A stretch of DNA of 39,549 bases from Christensenellaceae bacterium (GCA_022510815.1 JAFLST010000026.1:1-39549), one strand, 5' to 3'. Shown: positions 7,526-15,486, counted from the stretch's first letter. Made by a program: numbers and translations. The notes: generated from the sequence alone by a model not told the origin.

Positions 7526-9814
7526 ATGAAAAAGCTCAAGTGGTTCCTGCTCATCGCGCTCCTGCTCACGATGCTGACGACGTATGCCGCCAGCGCGGCA
7601 ACGCTCACCGTGGAGACCGATCTGCCCTATTCGAGCATGCGCACCTACATGCTCCGCAATGGCGACGCCCTGCACTGCCTGACCGTCTCCGAACATACGG
7701 AATACTCAAACGGCTACACCGTGATCACGGTCAGCCTGGCGGCGCAATGCAGCGCGCTGGAGGACGGAGCGCTTGTGCCCTGCGAGGATCATTGCGTGGA
7801 TTGGTTTGATGTTTGCGAGACTTACGATTCGGTGGGTCTCTTCAGCAATGATTTGTTTTATGGCATAGCCCTCAGCGCGCAGAACCAGACGTACCTGATC
7901 GACAGGAACTGGGCTGTGTATCAGTGGACGCCCGGAGAGGCGGAGGCTTGGCGCTACCTGTGCACGCTGGACGACTCGCCGCTCGATTTTGAAAACTATA
8001 TCGGCATGATGAGCTTCAGGGCGGACGGCGATACGCTCTACGCCTGCTTTACCGAGGTAGAAAACGCCAAGCTTACAACAGGCACCGTTTTTGCCTTTTC
8101 CCTGACAAGCGGCGCAGGTGAGAAGCTGTTCGACATGCCCTATATGGACATGGTCTATCCCGTGGATGAAAACCGGATGCTGTTTCATGGCTTCACCGAT
8201 GCCGGCATGCGGTTCGTCAGTCTGTATCTGTATGATTTAACAACCAAAAAAGCAACGCTGTTTGACGACCGGGCCACAAACGGTCTCGTGCCGGACGGAA
8301 ACGGCGGGTGGTACTGTGTCGCCTCCAGCGGCTATAGCTCCAGCGCGATTTACCACTATGACGCTGATGGAACGAGAGGAGAGGAGCTCGCTTCGCTCCC
8401 CAATGCCTGGTGGGAAAGCATCAGCCTGAGCGAGGATCATTCCACGGCCTATACATCCAGCGCCAGTGGCTTACTGGGCGTTTGTCCCCTGATGGTCGAG
8501 GACGAAAGGGCGGACCATACGCTGCTGCTGGCGGGAAGCGTGAACGAATACGGCGGCGCGGGTATCTTGCCGGATTTCGGTGAATTCTCCTCGGCGCATG
8601 GCGGCGCGCTGCTCAATTCCGTCAGCTATCCGTCCTCCTTCGATGATCTCGCGCTGGAGCTGCTCTCCGGCAGCGACGGGTTCGATCTGATGGCGCTGGA
8701 GCTGTCGATGGGCAATGTGGACAGCCTGCTCAATAAGGGGTACTATGTGAATCTGTCGGACATCGACAGCATTGCCTCCTATGTGGAGAACCTGTATCCG
8801 ACGTGGCGGGACGCGTGCCTGCGCGGGGACGAGATCGTCGGCATCCCGATCAACGCGCGGAGCGTGTGGATGTTCATGGCGAACCTCGAGCTCTGGAGAG
8901 AAGAGGGGCTGGGAGAAATCCCGAAGACCTATGACGAGCTCTTCGACTGCATCAGGGAATGGGACGACATGGGCGTTCTGGACGAGGTTCCGCTCTTCCA
9001 TCGCCGCTATATGCCCTCGTTTAGCTGGCTGCATAACCGGATCATGCTGGACTACATGGGCAAATGCAAGCGGGAAGGGAAGCCGATCGTGTTTACGGAC
9101 GAGACGCTGCTGCACCTGCTGAATCGGTTGGAGGAGGTGCGGCCCATTCTGGAGGCCCATGACGCGAAGAACATCACCGGATATGGACTGATTTTTGAAG
9201 GCGCGATATCGAGAATCGATTACCTCACAGGCTTCATGGACTTTGAAGTCACCGCGGAGAACGACACGTTTACGTCCATGCCGCTGGGCCTGACCGGCGA
9301 GGGGGACTGCGTGGAAGCGACGTTCCTCACGCTGTTGGTCGTGAACCCGAACAGCAAGCGGCGGGAGCTGGCAAAGGCGTACATCGCCTATCTCGCCGAG
9401 CATCCCACCACATGGGCTCAGTGCTATCTGCTCAAGGACGGCCCTGTCGGCGTGCGGGAGGCGGGATTCGAGGAGCTGGACGAGCAGTATGAGCAGCTCC
9501 TCGCGGAGATCGAGGAGAACATCGCCGCGGCCATGAAGGAAGGCGACGACGCGGTCGTGAACCGCTGGGAGCAGGAAAAGAAGCAGCTGAACGACGACTA
9601 CCTGAATATGTGGGAGGTCCGGCCCTTCATCGCGGAAATGCTGTATGAGCTGCGGCCCTACTTCACCCCGCTGACCGCGGACGGCTATGGTTTTCTGGAG
9701 AATAGCTGCAGCGACCTGACGCAGATGTTCTTTGAGGGGAGAATCGACAGCCGGACCTACGCCCAGCGGCTGGATCAGCGGATGCAGATGGCGGAACTGG
9801 AAGGCAGCCGCTGA
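7526..9814 (+). CDS. Secreted protein: propeller-like N-half plus ABC solute-binding C-half
   Basis: A 762-residue exported protein. It begins with a signal peptide (K-K-L-K, hydrophobic core, A-S-A cleavage site near residue 24). There is no lipobox Cys, unusual for a Gram-positive binding protein. Residues about 30-330 are rich in Tyr/Trp/Asp beta-strand repeats of the type seen in propeller domains (for example Y-x-Y-D-x-T-T-K and Y-H-Y-D-A-D-G). From about 355 the sequence looks like a family-1 extracellular solute-binding protein: F-D-L-M-A-L, G-Y-Y-V-N-L-S-D-I, G-I-P-I-N-A-R-S, P-K-T-Y-D-E-L. No permease or ATPase gene is adjacent. ATG at 7526 has GGGAGG nine bases upstream. Function is unknown; ligand capture or sensing outside the cell is inferred. 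Confidence 0.7.
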   Translation: MKKLKWFLLIALLLTMLTTYAASAATLTVETDLPYSSMRTYMLRNGDALHCLTVSEHTEYSNGYTVITVSLAAQCSALEDGALVPCEDHCVDWFDVCETYDSVGLFSNDLFYGIALSAQNQTYLIDRNWAVYQWTPGEAEAWRYLCTLDDSPLDFENYIGMMSFRADGDTLYACFTEVENAKLTTGTVFAFSLTSGAGEKLFDMPYMDMVYPVDENRMLFHGFTDAGMRFVSLYLYDLTTKKATLFDDRATNGLVPDGNGGWYCVASSGYSSSAIYHYDADGTRGEELASLPNAWWESISLSEDHSTAYTSSASGLLGVCPLMVEDERADHTLLLAGSVNEYGGAGILPDFGEFSSAHGGALLNSVSYPSSFDDLALELLSGSDGFDLMALELSMGNVDSLLNKGYYVNLSDIDSIASYVENLYPTWRDACLRGDEIVGIPINARSVWMFMANLELWREEGLGEIPKTYDELFDCIREWDDMGVLDEVPLFHRRYMPSFSWLHNRIMLDYMGKCKREGKPIVFTDETLLHLLNRLEEVRPILEAHDAKNITGYGLIFEGAISRIDYLTGFMDFEVTAENDTFTSMPLGLTGEGDCVEATFLTLLVVNPNSKRRELAKAYIAYLAEHPTTWAQCYLLKDGPVGVREAGFEELDEQYEQLLAEIEENIAAAMKEGDDAVVNRWEQEKKQLNDDYLNMWEVRPFIAEMLYELRPYFTPLTADGYGFLENSCSDLTQMFFEGRIDSRTYAQRLDQRMQMAELEGSR

Positions 9815-9861
9815 CCGTTGCCTGCCGCGTACACCTGACAACAGCATAGCACCTTGTTTGT

Positions 9862-9903
9862 CACCCAAACGCAGTCTGCACAGCCTGCGTTTGGGTGCTT
9901 TTT
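9862..9903 (+). terminator. Strong rho-independent terminator
   Basis: CACCCAAACGCAG (9862-9874) pairs perfectly with CTGCGTTTGGGTG (9885-9897), followed by CTTTTT. It lies 48 bases after the stop of the secreted binding protein. Confidence 0.92.
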
Positions 9904-9971
9904 CTATTGCGCGATGAGATGAAGCGATCGTCGGACGTTTTTCAAAAAACGCTGATTTGTCAACGCTTGCA

Positions 9972-9997
9972 GCTAATTATTACCGCTTGAAATTAGC
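9972..9997 (+). promoter_or_regulatory. Inverted repeat overlapping the -35 box (candidate operator)
   Basis: GCTAATT (9972-9978), 12 bases, then AATTAGC (9991-9997): perfect 7-base arms. The right arm covers the end of the -35 box of the promoter in front of the XRE regulator. A dimeric HTH protein bound here would block RNA polymerase, so autoregulation by the XRE protein is a natural guess. Binding itself is not shown. Confidence 0.5.
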
Positions 9998-10015
9998 GTG
10001 AAGTTATACTATGAT
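9987..10015 (+). promoter_or_regulatory. Sigma-A-type promoter for XRE regulator
   Basis: -35 TTGAAA (9987-9992), exact 17-base spacer, -10 TATGAT (10010-10015), 46 bases before the XRE start. It is the best-matching promoter in the window, and may drive the whole plus-strand polysaccharide arm because no terminator is visible after the regulator. Confidence 0.75.
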
Positions 10016-10061
10016 GTGACCGTATCAGCGCAGGGCGACTGATCGACGGCAGGAGGATTGT

Positions 10062-10502
10062 ATGGAACGGGATTTGAGCTTGGAGCGCATCAAGGCGCTG
10101 CGGGAGAAGCATGGCATCAGCCAGAAGCGGCTCGCTGACCTTTTGCACATTTCCGCGCCTTCCGTGTCCAACTGGGAGCACGGCAAGACGAGACCGACGA
10201 AAGCGAACTTGCAGACGATGGCGAGACTGTTCGGCGTGACGATTGATTATCTGATGGGCGCCGACCGGCCGATCGCTTGCCGAGCCGCCGAACCTCCCGA
10301 CGGAGAGCTGGCGGCTCTGCTTGAAAAACACAGCGGACTGCCTGATGAGCAGTTTAACATGGTGGTCAGCCTGATGAACTTTTTTGTCGCGATTCATGAC
10401 GGCGGGCGCATCCGCTATGCGGAGGTCTCCCTGTTAGACGACTATGCGAGCTACTTGCAGGGCGCGGTCGGGGAGCTGACCGGAGGAGGGAAGGCGGTAT
10501 GA
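10062..10502 (+). CDS. XRE-family HTH transcriptional regulator
   Basis: A 146-residue DNA-binding protein. Residues 7-67 form a Cro/C1-type helix-turn-helix: I-S-Q-K-R-L-A-D-L-L, S-A-P-S-V-S-N-W-E-H-G-K, then L-F-G-V-T-I-D-Y-L-M-G, the usual end of the XRE domain in small Firmicute regulators. The C-terminal 75 residues are not recognisable and may dimerise or bind a ligand. The start has AGGAGG six bases upstream. It is 97 bases before the GT-C gene with no terminator between them, so it probably heads the operon that contains the c-di-GMP receptor and DUF2334 genes. A palindrome on its own promoter suggests autoregulation. Confidence 0.88.
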   Translation: MERDLSLERIKALREKHGISQKRLADLLHISAPSVSNWEHGKTRPTKANLQTMARLFGVTIDYLMGADRPIACRAAEPPDGELAALLEKHSGLPDEQFNMVVSLMNFFVAIHDGGRIRYAEVSLLDDYASYLQGAVGELTGGGKAV

Positions 10503-10599
10503 CGCTCTGAGCGCGTACCGCGTGGAGCCAAAGAAGCGTTGTTCATCACAAAAGCCATACAGGAATCGTTGATTCGGTGACGATTGGGGGGATGGTGAC

Positions 10600-12144
10600 G
10601 TGACGAACAGCGTCGGCAAACTGCTGAGCCTCGCGAAAGGGCTCTTTGAGACACTGGCCCGGCTGCGAAACCGGCTGAACCGCTCGATGCGGGCGAGATA
10701 TTCCGCGAACTGGCTGGCCTTTATCGCGGCGGCGATCTGCGGCCTCATGGCTGTCATGATGTTGTTCGTGCCCCATTATCTCGGCATGGGCAATGACAGT
10801 CTGGCGAGCGCGAAAATGGGTTATTACAAGCTGGACTACATTGATGATGGCATGCGCTCCGGCGAGACGGCGGCCAACGCTTACTTCACCCGGGTCTATG
10901 AGCTGACCCATCTGGACAGGGGCTCCGAGTTCTCGCTGGAATACGCGCTGGTCAGCCTTGCCAAGGCGCTGGACTGGCTGTTCACCCGCGACCAGCTGTT
11001 TGATATTCGCTTTTTAGCGCTGCTGTATTTTGTGCTGTATTTGCCGGGCGTGTTTCTGGTCATCAAAGCGGCGCTGGAGCGCGTCCGCCAATTCTCGGAG
11101 GCCGCGGCGCTTGCGGGACTGGGCGTGCTCATTTTCTCCGACATTTCCTATATCGCCTATTTCAATTCCCTGTACGCGGACGCGCTGTTTTTCATCATGC
11201 TGCTGTACATGGCGGGCTGCTCGCTGCTGATGCACAGGGACGGCAAGTATCAGAGCCTGTACATGGCGCTGCTTGGTCTGTCCTGCATGGGGTTCTGTCT
11301 GGTGGCGCGGCAGGGCTTCCTTGCGGGCGTCGTGGTGGCCTTCTTCCTGCTGATGCACCTGCGGTATATGGTCAGGAGGCACAGCAAGGCGCTGAATATT
11401 ATTGTCGCGAGCCTCGTGCTGATGACGTCCGCCCTGTCGCTGTTTCAGGTCAGCAGCGAGTTTGACGACACCGGCAAGTATCACGCGATGACCCGGGGCG
11501 TGCTGCTGCAGAGCGCCGATCCGGTCAGGACGCTGGAGGACATGGGGATCAGTCTCTCCTTCTCCGTGCTGGCGAACGACTCGCTCTATGATAAGTATCC
11601 GGTCGCGCAGATCAGCCATCCGCTGATCCGGCAGGAGTTCCTGAACCGCTACTCGACCGGCGATATCATGATGTACTACATCCGGCATCCGGGCGCGCTG
11701 ATCTCCATGTGGGATCTGGGCGTCAAGGCCGCGGTCAACCTGCGGCGGGATTACTGCGGCAACTATGAGATGGCCGCCGGCATGCCCCCGATGGGGAAGA
11801 GCATCTTCGGCTCCGCGTGGAGCATCTTCAAGATGCAGTCCGCGCCCAAGACCATCGGTTATCTGGTCGTGCTGGTTGTCATCGTTTTCATCATGACGGG
11901 CAAAAAGCTGCTGGGGAAGCAACCGCGGCGCTGGGGTTTTACCTACTTTATGACCTGCATGAGTCTCCTGATGCTCGGTGTGGCGGACATGACCTATGTG
12001 ATGATCCACAGCGGCGACGCGCAGCTGATCCAATATAACGCCGTGCTCGGCACGGTGATGGATATCCTGCTGTACTTCGTCTGCGCGGAGCTGCTGCACA
12101 AGCTGAACGTATTGGAGGATGACAACCATGGATATCAAGCGTAA
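10600..12144 (+). CDS. Polytopic GT-C-like membrane protein (WsfD-like), single copy
   Basis: A 514-residue membrane protein with roughly ten to twelve hydrophobic segments and an extracytoplasmic loop after the first. It is homologous to each half of the 1030-residue protein encoded at 15677-18769. All three share an N-S-L-Y/F-x-D/E-A/G-type block after the mid helices, and a loop motif S/A-D-P/N-x4-L/M-E-D/E-L/M-G-I. This layout resembles GT-C glycosyltransferases that use lipid-linked sugars, including proteins annotated as WsfD in S-layer glycan clusters; that family name is tentative. A GTG start at 10600 follows GGGGGG. It overlaps the next gene by 17 bases. The likely role is decoration or processing of the exported polysaccharide. 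Confidence 0.6.
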   Translation: MTNSVGKLLSLAKGLFETLARLRNRLNRSMRARYSANWLAFIAAAICGLMAVMMLFVPHYLGMGNDSLASAKMGYYKLDYIDDGMRSGETAANAYFTRVYELTHLDRGSEFSLEYALVSLAKALDWLFTRDQLFDIRFLALLYFVLYLPGVFLVIKAALERVRQFSEAAALAGLGVLIFSDISYIAYFNSLYADALFFIMLLYMAGCSLLMHRDGKYQSLYMALLGLSCMGFCLVARQGFLAGVVVAFFLLMHLRYMVRRHSKALNIIVASLVLMTSALSLFQVSSEFDDTGKYHAMTRGVLLQSADPVRTLEDMGISLSFSVLANDSLYDKYPVAQISHPLIRQEFLNRYSTGDIMMYYIRHPGALISMWDLGVKAAVNLRRDYCGNYEMAAGMPPMGKSIFGSAWSIFKMQSAPKTIGYLVVLVVIVFIMTGKKLLGKQPRRWGFTYFMTCMSLLMLGVADMTYVMIHSGDAQLIQYNAVLGTVMDILLYFVCAELLHKLNVLEDDNHGYQA

Positions 12145-13087
12145 TGTGCTTTCTGCGGGCGGCCTTGCCGTGAGCGCCGGGCAGGAGATGGGCTTATCGG
12201 AAACGGCGCGGCAGGCTGACAGCGTGGTTCGCGCAAAGCGAAAAAAGAGCCTGACGCAGAACGCGGGCCTCGCGGCGTTCCTCTTCGGGGTGATTACGGC
12301 GGCGCTCACCGTCAGCCAGTCCGCGAGCGAAAACAGCGCCGTGTATCTCGTCATGTTCCTCGCGGCATGCTTCAGCGTGATGCTTGCGGCTTACCGTTTT
12401 CACTACATTGCCGTTGTGACCGGCGCGCTGCAGACGCTGATCTATGCCGTCTATGTGCTCTATGCGGCCATCGGCGGCGGCAAGGAAATCGTCCTGATGG
12501 ATTACCTCTGGCTGTTCCTGCCGATTCTCTGCATCGCCTCCATGACCCTGTTCATGACGAACATGCGGCAGGTGGAGCAGATGTCCGACATGCTGGAGGG
12601 ACAGCTTCAGCGCATGGAGCTGGTGGACCCGGTGACAGGCCTGAGCAACCTCCGCTGCATGTACATGGAGCTGGAGCGGCGGCTGGCCTATGCCCGGCGC
12701 AACGACGTCGAGGTGTCGCTGATCATCTTTCAGCTCCGATATTACCGGGAGCTGAAGTCCATCCTCACCGCCCCGCAGATGGCGGAGCTCAAAAGGCGGA
12801 TGGGGCGCGTGGTGGAGGAGACGCTGCGGCTGGAGGACAGGGTTTATGCCATCGACGACGAGGGCTCGCTGGGCGTTGTCTGCATCGGCTGCGGCGCGGA
12901 GGGCGCGGTCATCGTCAAGAACCGGCTCAGCGCTCTGCTGACCCAGCCCGAGAGCTATGAGGGCATTGTGGACCGACTGCTGCGCGTGGACGTGCGCGCG
13001 GGCGTGAGCACATATAACAAAGAGGAGATCAGCAATGTCATTGAGTTCAAGCAGAAGGCGGAGAATGAGCTGCAATATGACGTGTAA
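12128..13087 (+). CDS. Membrane c-di-GMP receptor: degenerate GGDEF with intact I-site (YdaK/PssE-like)
   Basis: A 319-residue protein: cytoplasmic N-tail to about 45, four hydrophobic segments (46-146), a short coiled region, and a GGDEF-fold domain from about 165 (L-V-D-P-V-T-G-L-S-N). The active-site motif is D-D-E-G-S (243-247) instead of GGDEF, and the metal-binding Asp region reads I-I-F-Q-L, so it should not make c-di-GMP. The inhibitory-site motif R-L-E-D (234-237) is kept at the exact five-residue distance used by active cyclases. Membrane-anchored degenerate GGDEF proteins with an I-site act as c-di-GMP receptors for exopolysaccharide synthesis (PelD, YdaK, Listeria PssE). ATG at 12128 is preferred over 12119 because GGAGG then lies nine bases upstream. 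Confidence 0.82.
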   Translation: MDIKRNVLSAGGLAVSAGQEMGLSETARQADSVVRAKRKKSLTQNAGLAAFLFGVITAALTVSQSASENSAVYLVMFLAACFSVMLAAYRFHYIAVVTGALQTLIYAVYVLYAAIGGGKEIVLMDYLWLFLPILCIASMTLFMTNMRQVEQMSDMLEGQLQRMELVDPVTGLSNLRCMYMELERRLAYARRNDVEVSLIIFQLRYYRELKSILTAPQMAELKRRMGRVVEETLRLEDRVYAIDDEGSLGVVCIGCGAEGAVIVKNRLSALLTQPESYEGIVDRLLRVDVRAGVSTYNKEEISNVIEFKQKAENELQYDV

Positions 13088-14633
13088 GGCATTTTGTCTG
13101 ACGCTTGCCCTGCTGATGGTCGCCCTGTCCCCGGCGCTGGCGCTGGCGGAGGAGAAAGCGGCTCCTCCCGCGGCGGAGATGCTGCTGCTGTACGATCAGA
13201 GCAATCGCAGCCTCGAGACGGAGGATATCGAACGGTTCTGCTTCATGGCTTCGGCCATGGGGAAGCGCCTTGCCTTCGGCGATGTGCGGGACTTTCAGGA
13301 TTCGCTGGCGCTCTATGACCATGTGATCTGCTACCGGCTGGAGAATGTCTCCGAGGAATCCCTGCGGGCGATCTGCGATTATCAAGGCGAGCTGTTCATC
13401 TTTGGCAGCGCCATGATGAAGCGCTATCTGAACGCGACGGGACGCTCCGAGCTGGTGCTTGCGGAGAGCGGCTTTGACCGGGGCGTTATGGAGTACGCGT
13501 TTTCGCCCAGCGCCGCGTTTGAGACCATCATCGACGCGGAGGACATGATCCTGTTCCGGACGGAAAGCGAGGGACGCGGCGCCATCACGGTGAACGGACA
13601 GGCGTATCCCTTCGTCAGTCAGGTGGCGGACGCGCGGTTCACTCCTGTCACCAGCCTTTCCACCGAGCTGGCGCAGGCCGCCGTGCTGCAGGAGCTGGCG
13701 GACTGGCTGTGGCCCTACACCGACCCTGCGCCGGACTATCATCAGTATCTGGTGCTGGATTCGGTCTATCCCTACATGGACGCGGGAATCCTGCTCGACC
13801 AGATCAACGCCCTGATCGAGGAGGGGCTGCCCTTCGTTCTCAGCGTCATGCCGCTCTATGCCAACACCTCCTATCCGGCGATGACGCAGCTGTGTCAGGT
13901 GCTGCAATACGCCCAGCAGAACGGCGGCTTCGTCGTGATGCGCGCGCCGCTCATTCAGGCGGTTGCGCCGGATATGGACGAGATGTATGCCGTGCTGACG
14001 GAAGGCCTTGCGGGTTACCTGAATCAGGACGTATATCCGCTGGGCATCGAAGTGCCCATGCAGTGGACCTATGACGAGTTCTTCCTGACGCTCATGCAGC
14101 GCTACCGCACGGTCTTCGTCTATGACGACGGCACGGACAGCGGCTTCGCTCTGGATGCCGGGCGCAACCGGCTCTGCGACAACGCGCATCAGCTCATCAT
14201 GCCGGTCATCGGGCTGGACGACACCCGCGCCTCGTATCTGACCTGCTATTCCTCCGCCGTGTACCTTGACGCCAGCCAGACCAGCGCGGAGCAGATTCAC
14301 CAGCTGGCGGCGCTGATGAAAGGAGAGCGCGTGCCGTTTCAGAACCTGTGGGAGCTGAATCACGCGGTGTGGGGCGATGACCTGAGCCTGAGCTATGAGA
14401 ACGGAGCGCTCCGTCTGAACGGCGAGACCGTCGCCATAACCTATGAGCCGAAGCCGTATGACGAGGAGTACGATTATCAGCGCGATATCATCCAGCGCGT
14501 GACCGTCAGCATTCAGAGCCAGAACAAGGTGCTGCTGGCGATAACGGCGGCCGTCGTCGTGGTATTCGCGATGTTTATGATCTATCTGCGGCGGTTCAAC
14601 AAGCGCAGCTTCTTCTATCCGGAGAAACGGTAA
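13035..14633 (+). CDS. DUF2334 (deacetylase-like) exported, C-terminally anchored protein (YdaL-like)
   Basis: A 532-residue protein with a basic N-terminus (R-R-R-R), a signal peptide ending near A-L-A-L-A-E-E (residue 39), a large extracytoplasmic part and a C-terminal membrane segment (about 496-516) followed by a basic tail. Residues about 236-420 match DUF2334, a polysaccharide-deacetylase-like barrel: Y-L-V-L-D-S-V-Y-P-Y, then L-P-F-V-L-S-V-M-P-L-Y. The second Asp of the usual metal motif is Ser, and the usual H-G-x-x-H segment reads R-A-P-L-I-Q, so catalysis is doubtful. YdaL of B. subtilis has the same layout next to YdaK. The start at 13035 has GAGGAG seven bases upstream and overlaps the receptor gene by 53 bases; 13065 is an alternative. 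Confidence 0.75.
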   Translation: MSLSSSRRRRMSCNMTCKAFCLTLALLMVALSPALALAEEKAAPPAAEMLLLYDQSNRSLETEDIERFCFMASAMGKRLAFGDVRDFQDSLALYDHVICYRLENVSEESLRAICDYQGELFIFGSAMMKRYLNATGRSELVLAESGFDRGVMEYAFSPSAAFETIIDAEDMILFRTESEGRGAITVNGQAYPFVSQVADARFTPVTSLSTELAQAAVLQELADWLWPYTDPAPDYHQYLVLDSVYPYMDAGILLDQINALIEEGLPFVLSVMPLYANTSYPAMTQLCQVLQYAQQNGGFVVMRAPLIQAVAPDMDEMYAVLTEGLAGYLNQDVYPLGIEVPMQWTYDEFFLTLMQRYRTVFVYDDGTDSGFALDAGRNRLCDNAHQLIMPVIGLDDTRASYLTCYSSAVYLDASQTSAEQIHQLAALMKGERVPFQNLWELNHAVWGDDLSLSYENGALRLNGETVAITYEPKPYDEEYDYQRDIIQRVTVSIQSQNKVLLAITAAVVVVFAMFMIYLRRFNKRSFFYPEKR

Positions 14634-14960
14634 AGCAAACCCGCGCCATATGGCGGGTAGTCGCAAGAAATGTTTTAGGAGTGGCACAGATTAGATTCTA
14701 TGCCACTCCTGTTTGTAAGTTTTAGTATCCAGTTTTTCAAACTTGCTGGCGGCGAACGGCAATTCCACAGGGATAGCCGCTTTAGCAGCGCATGGGGGTG
14801 TAGCCACCTTGACGGAAGGTCGTGACGCAAACATTCGAGGTCTGCCAGTTTTTCTGCTGACAGAGAATGAAACTCCGCAGGATGCACGATACTCCCGATA
14901 GGAGCGTATAGAAACGCGCCCTTTAGTTCCTAATGGTTTTCAACCACTCGAAAAACGGGA
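14634..14960. other. Gene-poor junction between the two polysaccharide arms
   Basis: After the DUF2334 stop there is a CCCGC/GCGGG hairpin without a T run, then the terminator at 14677-14710. The rest (14711-14960) has overlapping open frames on both strands (60 codons on plus without a start codon, 70 codons on minus) and small hairpins such as GGTG-TAGC-CACC at 14797-14808. No family is recognised. It could be a gene remnant, a repeat element or a structured RNA. Confidence 0.4.
14677..14710. terminator. Hairpin terminator after DUF2334 gene
   Basis: AGGAGTGGCA (14677-14686) and TGCCACTCCT (14701-14710) form a perfect 10-base-pair stem with a 14-base loop, followed by GTTTGT on the plus strand. 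The minus strand reads out into AAAACATTTCTT, so it may also slow the convergent deaminase transcript. Confidence 0.6.
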
Positions 14961-14962
14961 AT

Positions 14963-15397
14963 TTACTCTTCAAAATGATCCAACTCATCAGCAGGATATG
15001 CCTTTGACCAGTGATAGGGCTGCAATTCACCTAATGTGACAAATAGCAACGCATCATCCTCCGTGGTCACCGCCACCTGCACATCCTTCCCCCAATACCT
15101 CAAGCGTTCCTGACAGATTCCACAGGGCGATAAGACCTGATAGGAAGAATTTGCATCTTCACGGACCAGACACATACAATGCGTAACCTTTTCGTTAAAC
15201 TTATGTGCTTCCAGCATAGCACCTGTTTCGATACACAGGTTCGCGGAAGCATTGCCGGTATCATTACAGACGCTCGTAAAATAATGCCCATTTGCTGTAT
15301 GCACCACGCCAGCGCCACCCCAACCAACGGGATAACGCTTATTGATCAATTCTACGGCCAGACGATACATTTCTTTTTCAATCTCATAGTTCCGCAT
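14963..15397 (-). CDS. Cytidine deaminase-superfamily enzyme, blasticidin-S-deaminase-like
   Basis: A 144-residue zinc hydrolase. The first zinc motif is C-I-E (C55, catalytic E57), a Cys as in blasticidin-S deaminase and bacterial cytidine deaminases. The second motif is S-P-C-G-I-C (C92, C95). The middle T-G-N-A-S-A-N-L block and the conserved L-V-R-E-D position also fit. It may deaminate cytidine or a cytosine-containing nucleoside such as an antibiotic; the substrate cannot be decided. The gene is visibly less GC-rich than its neighbours, has its own promoter, and stands alone between two convergent polysaccharide arms, which suggests horizontal acquisition. The ATG at 15397 is preceded by CGGAG. 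Confidence 0.8.
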   Translation of the reverse strand: MRNYEIEKEMYRLAVELINKRYPVGWGGAGVVHTANGHYFTSVCNDTGNASANLCIETGAMLEAHKFNEKVTHCMCLVREDANSSYQVLSPCGICQERLRYWGKDVQVAVTTEDDALLFVTLGELQPYHWSKAYPADELDHFEE

Positions 15398-15446
15398 ATT
15401 GTTTTTCTCCGCTAAATTCCGATTTGTCTCGCTCTTTGCAAAACAG

Positions 15447-15475
15447 ATTATATCAGAAAAAAGTGAAAAAATCTA
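15447..15475 (-). promoter_or_regulatory. Extended -10 promoter for the deaminase gene
   Basis: On the minus strand TGATATAAT (15455-15447) is a perfect TATAAT with the TG-N extension. A weak -35 (TAGATT, 15475-15470) is 17 bases upstream. It lies about 50 bases before the deaminase start. Confidence 0.65.
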
Positions 15476-15486
15476 CCGTCTACAAT

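Noticed and set aside
14675-14887. A 70-residue minus-strand protein
   Set aside because: No convincing ribosome site, it runs into the terminator hairpin at its end, and no recognised domain; kept only as part of the unexplained stretch.
14634-15480. Insertion sequence or integrated element carrying the deaminase
   Set aside because: No transposase or integrase frame, no terminal inverted repeats and no flanking direct repeats could be seen.
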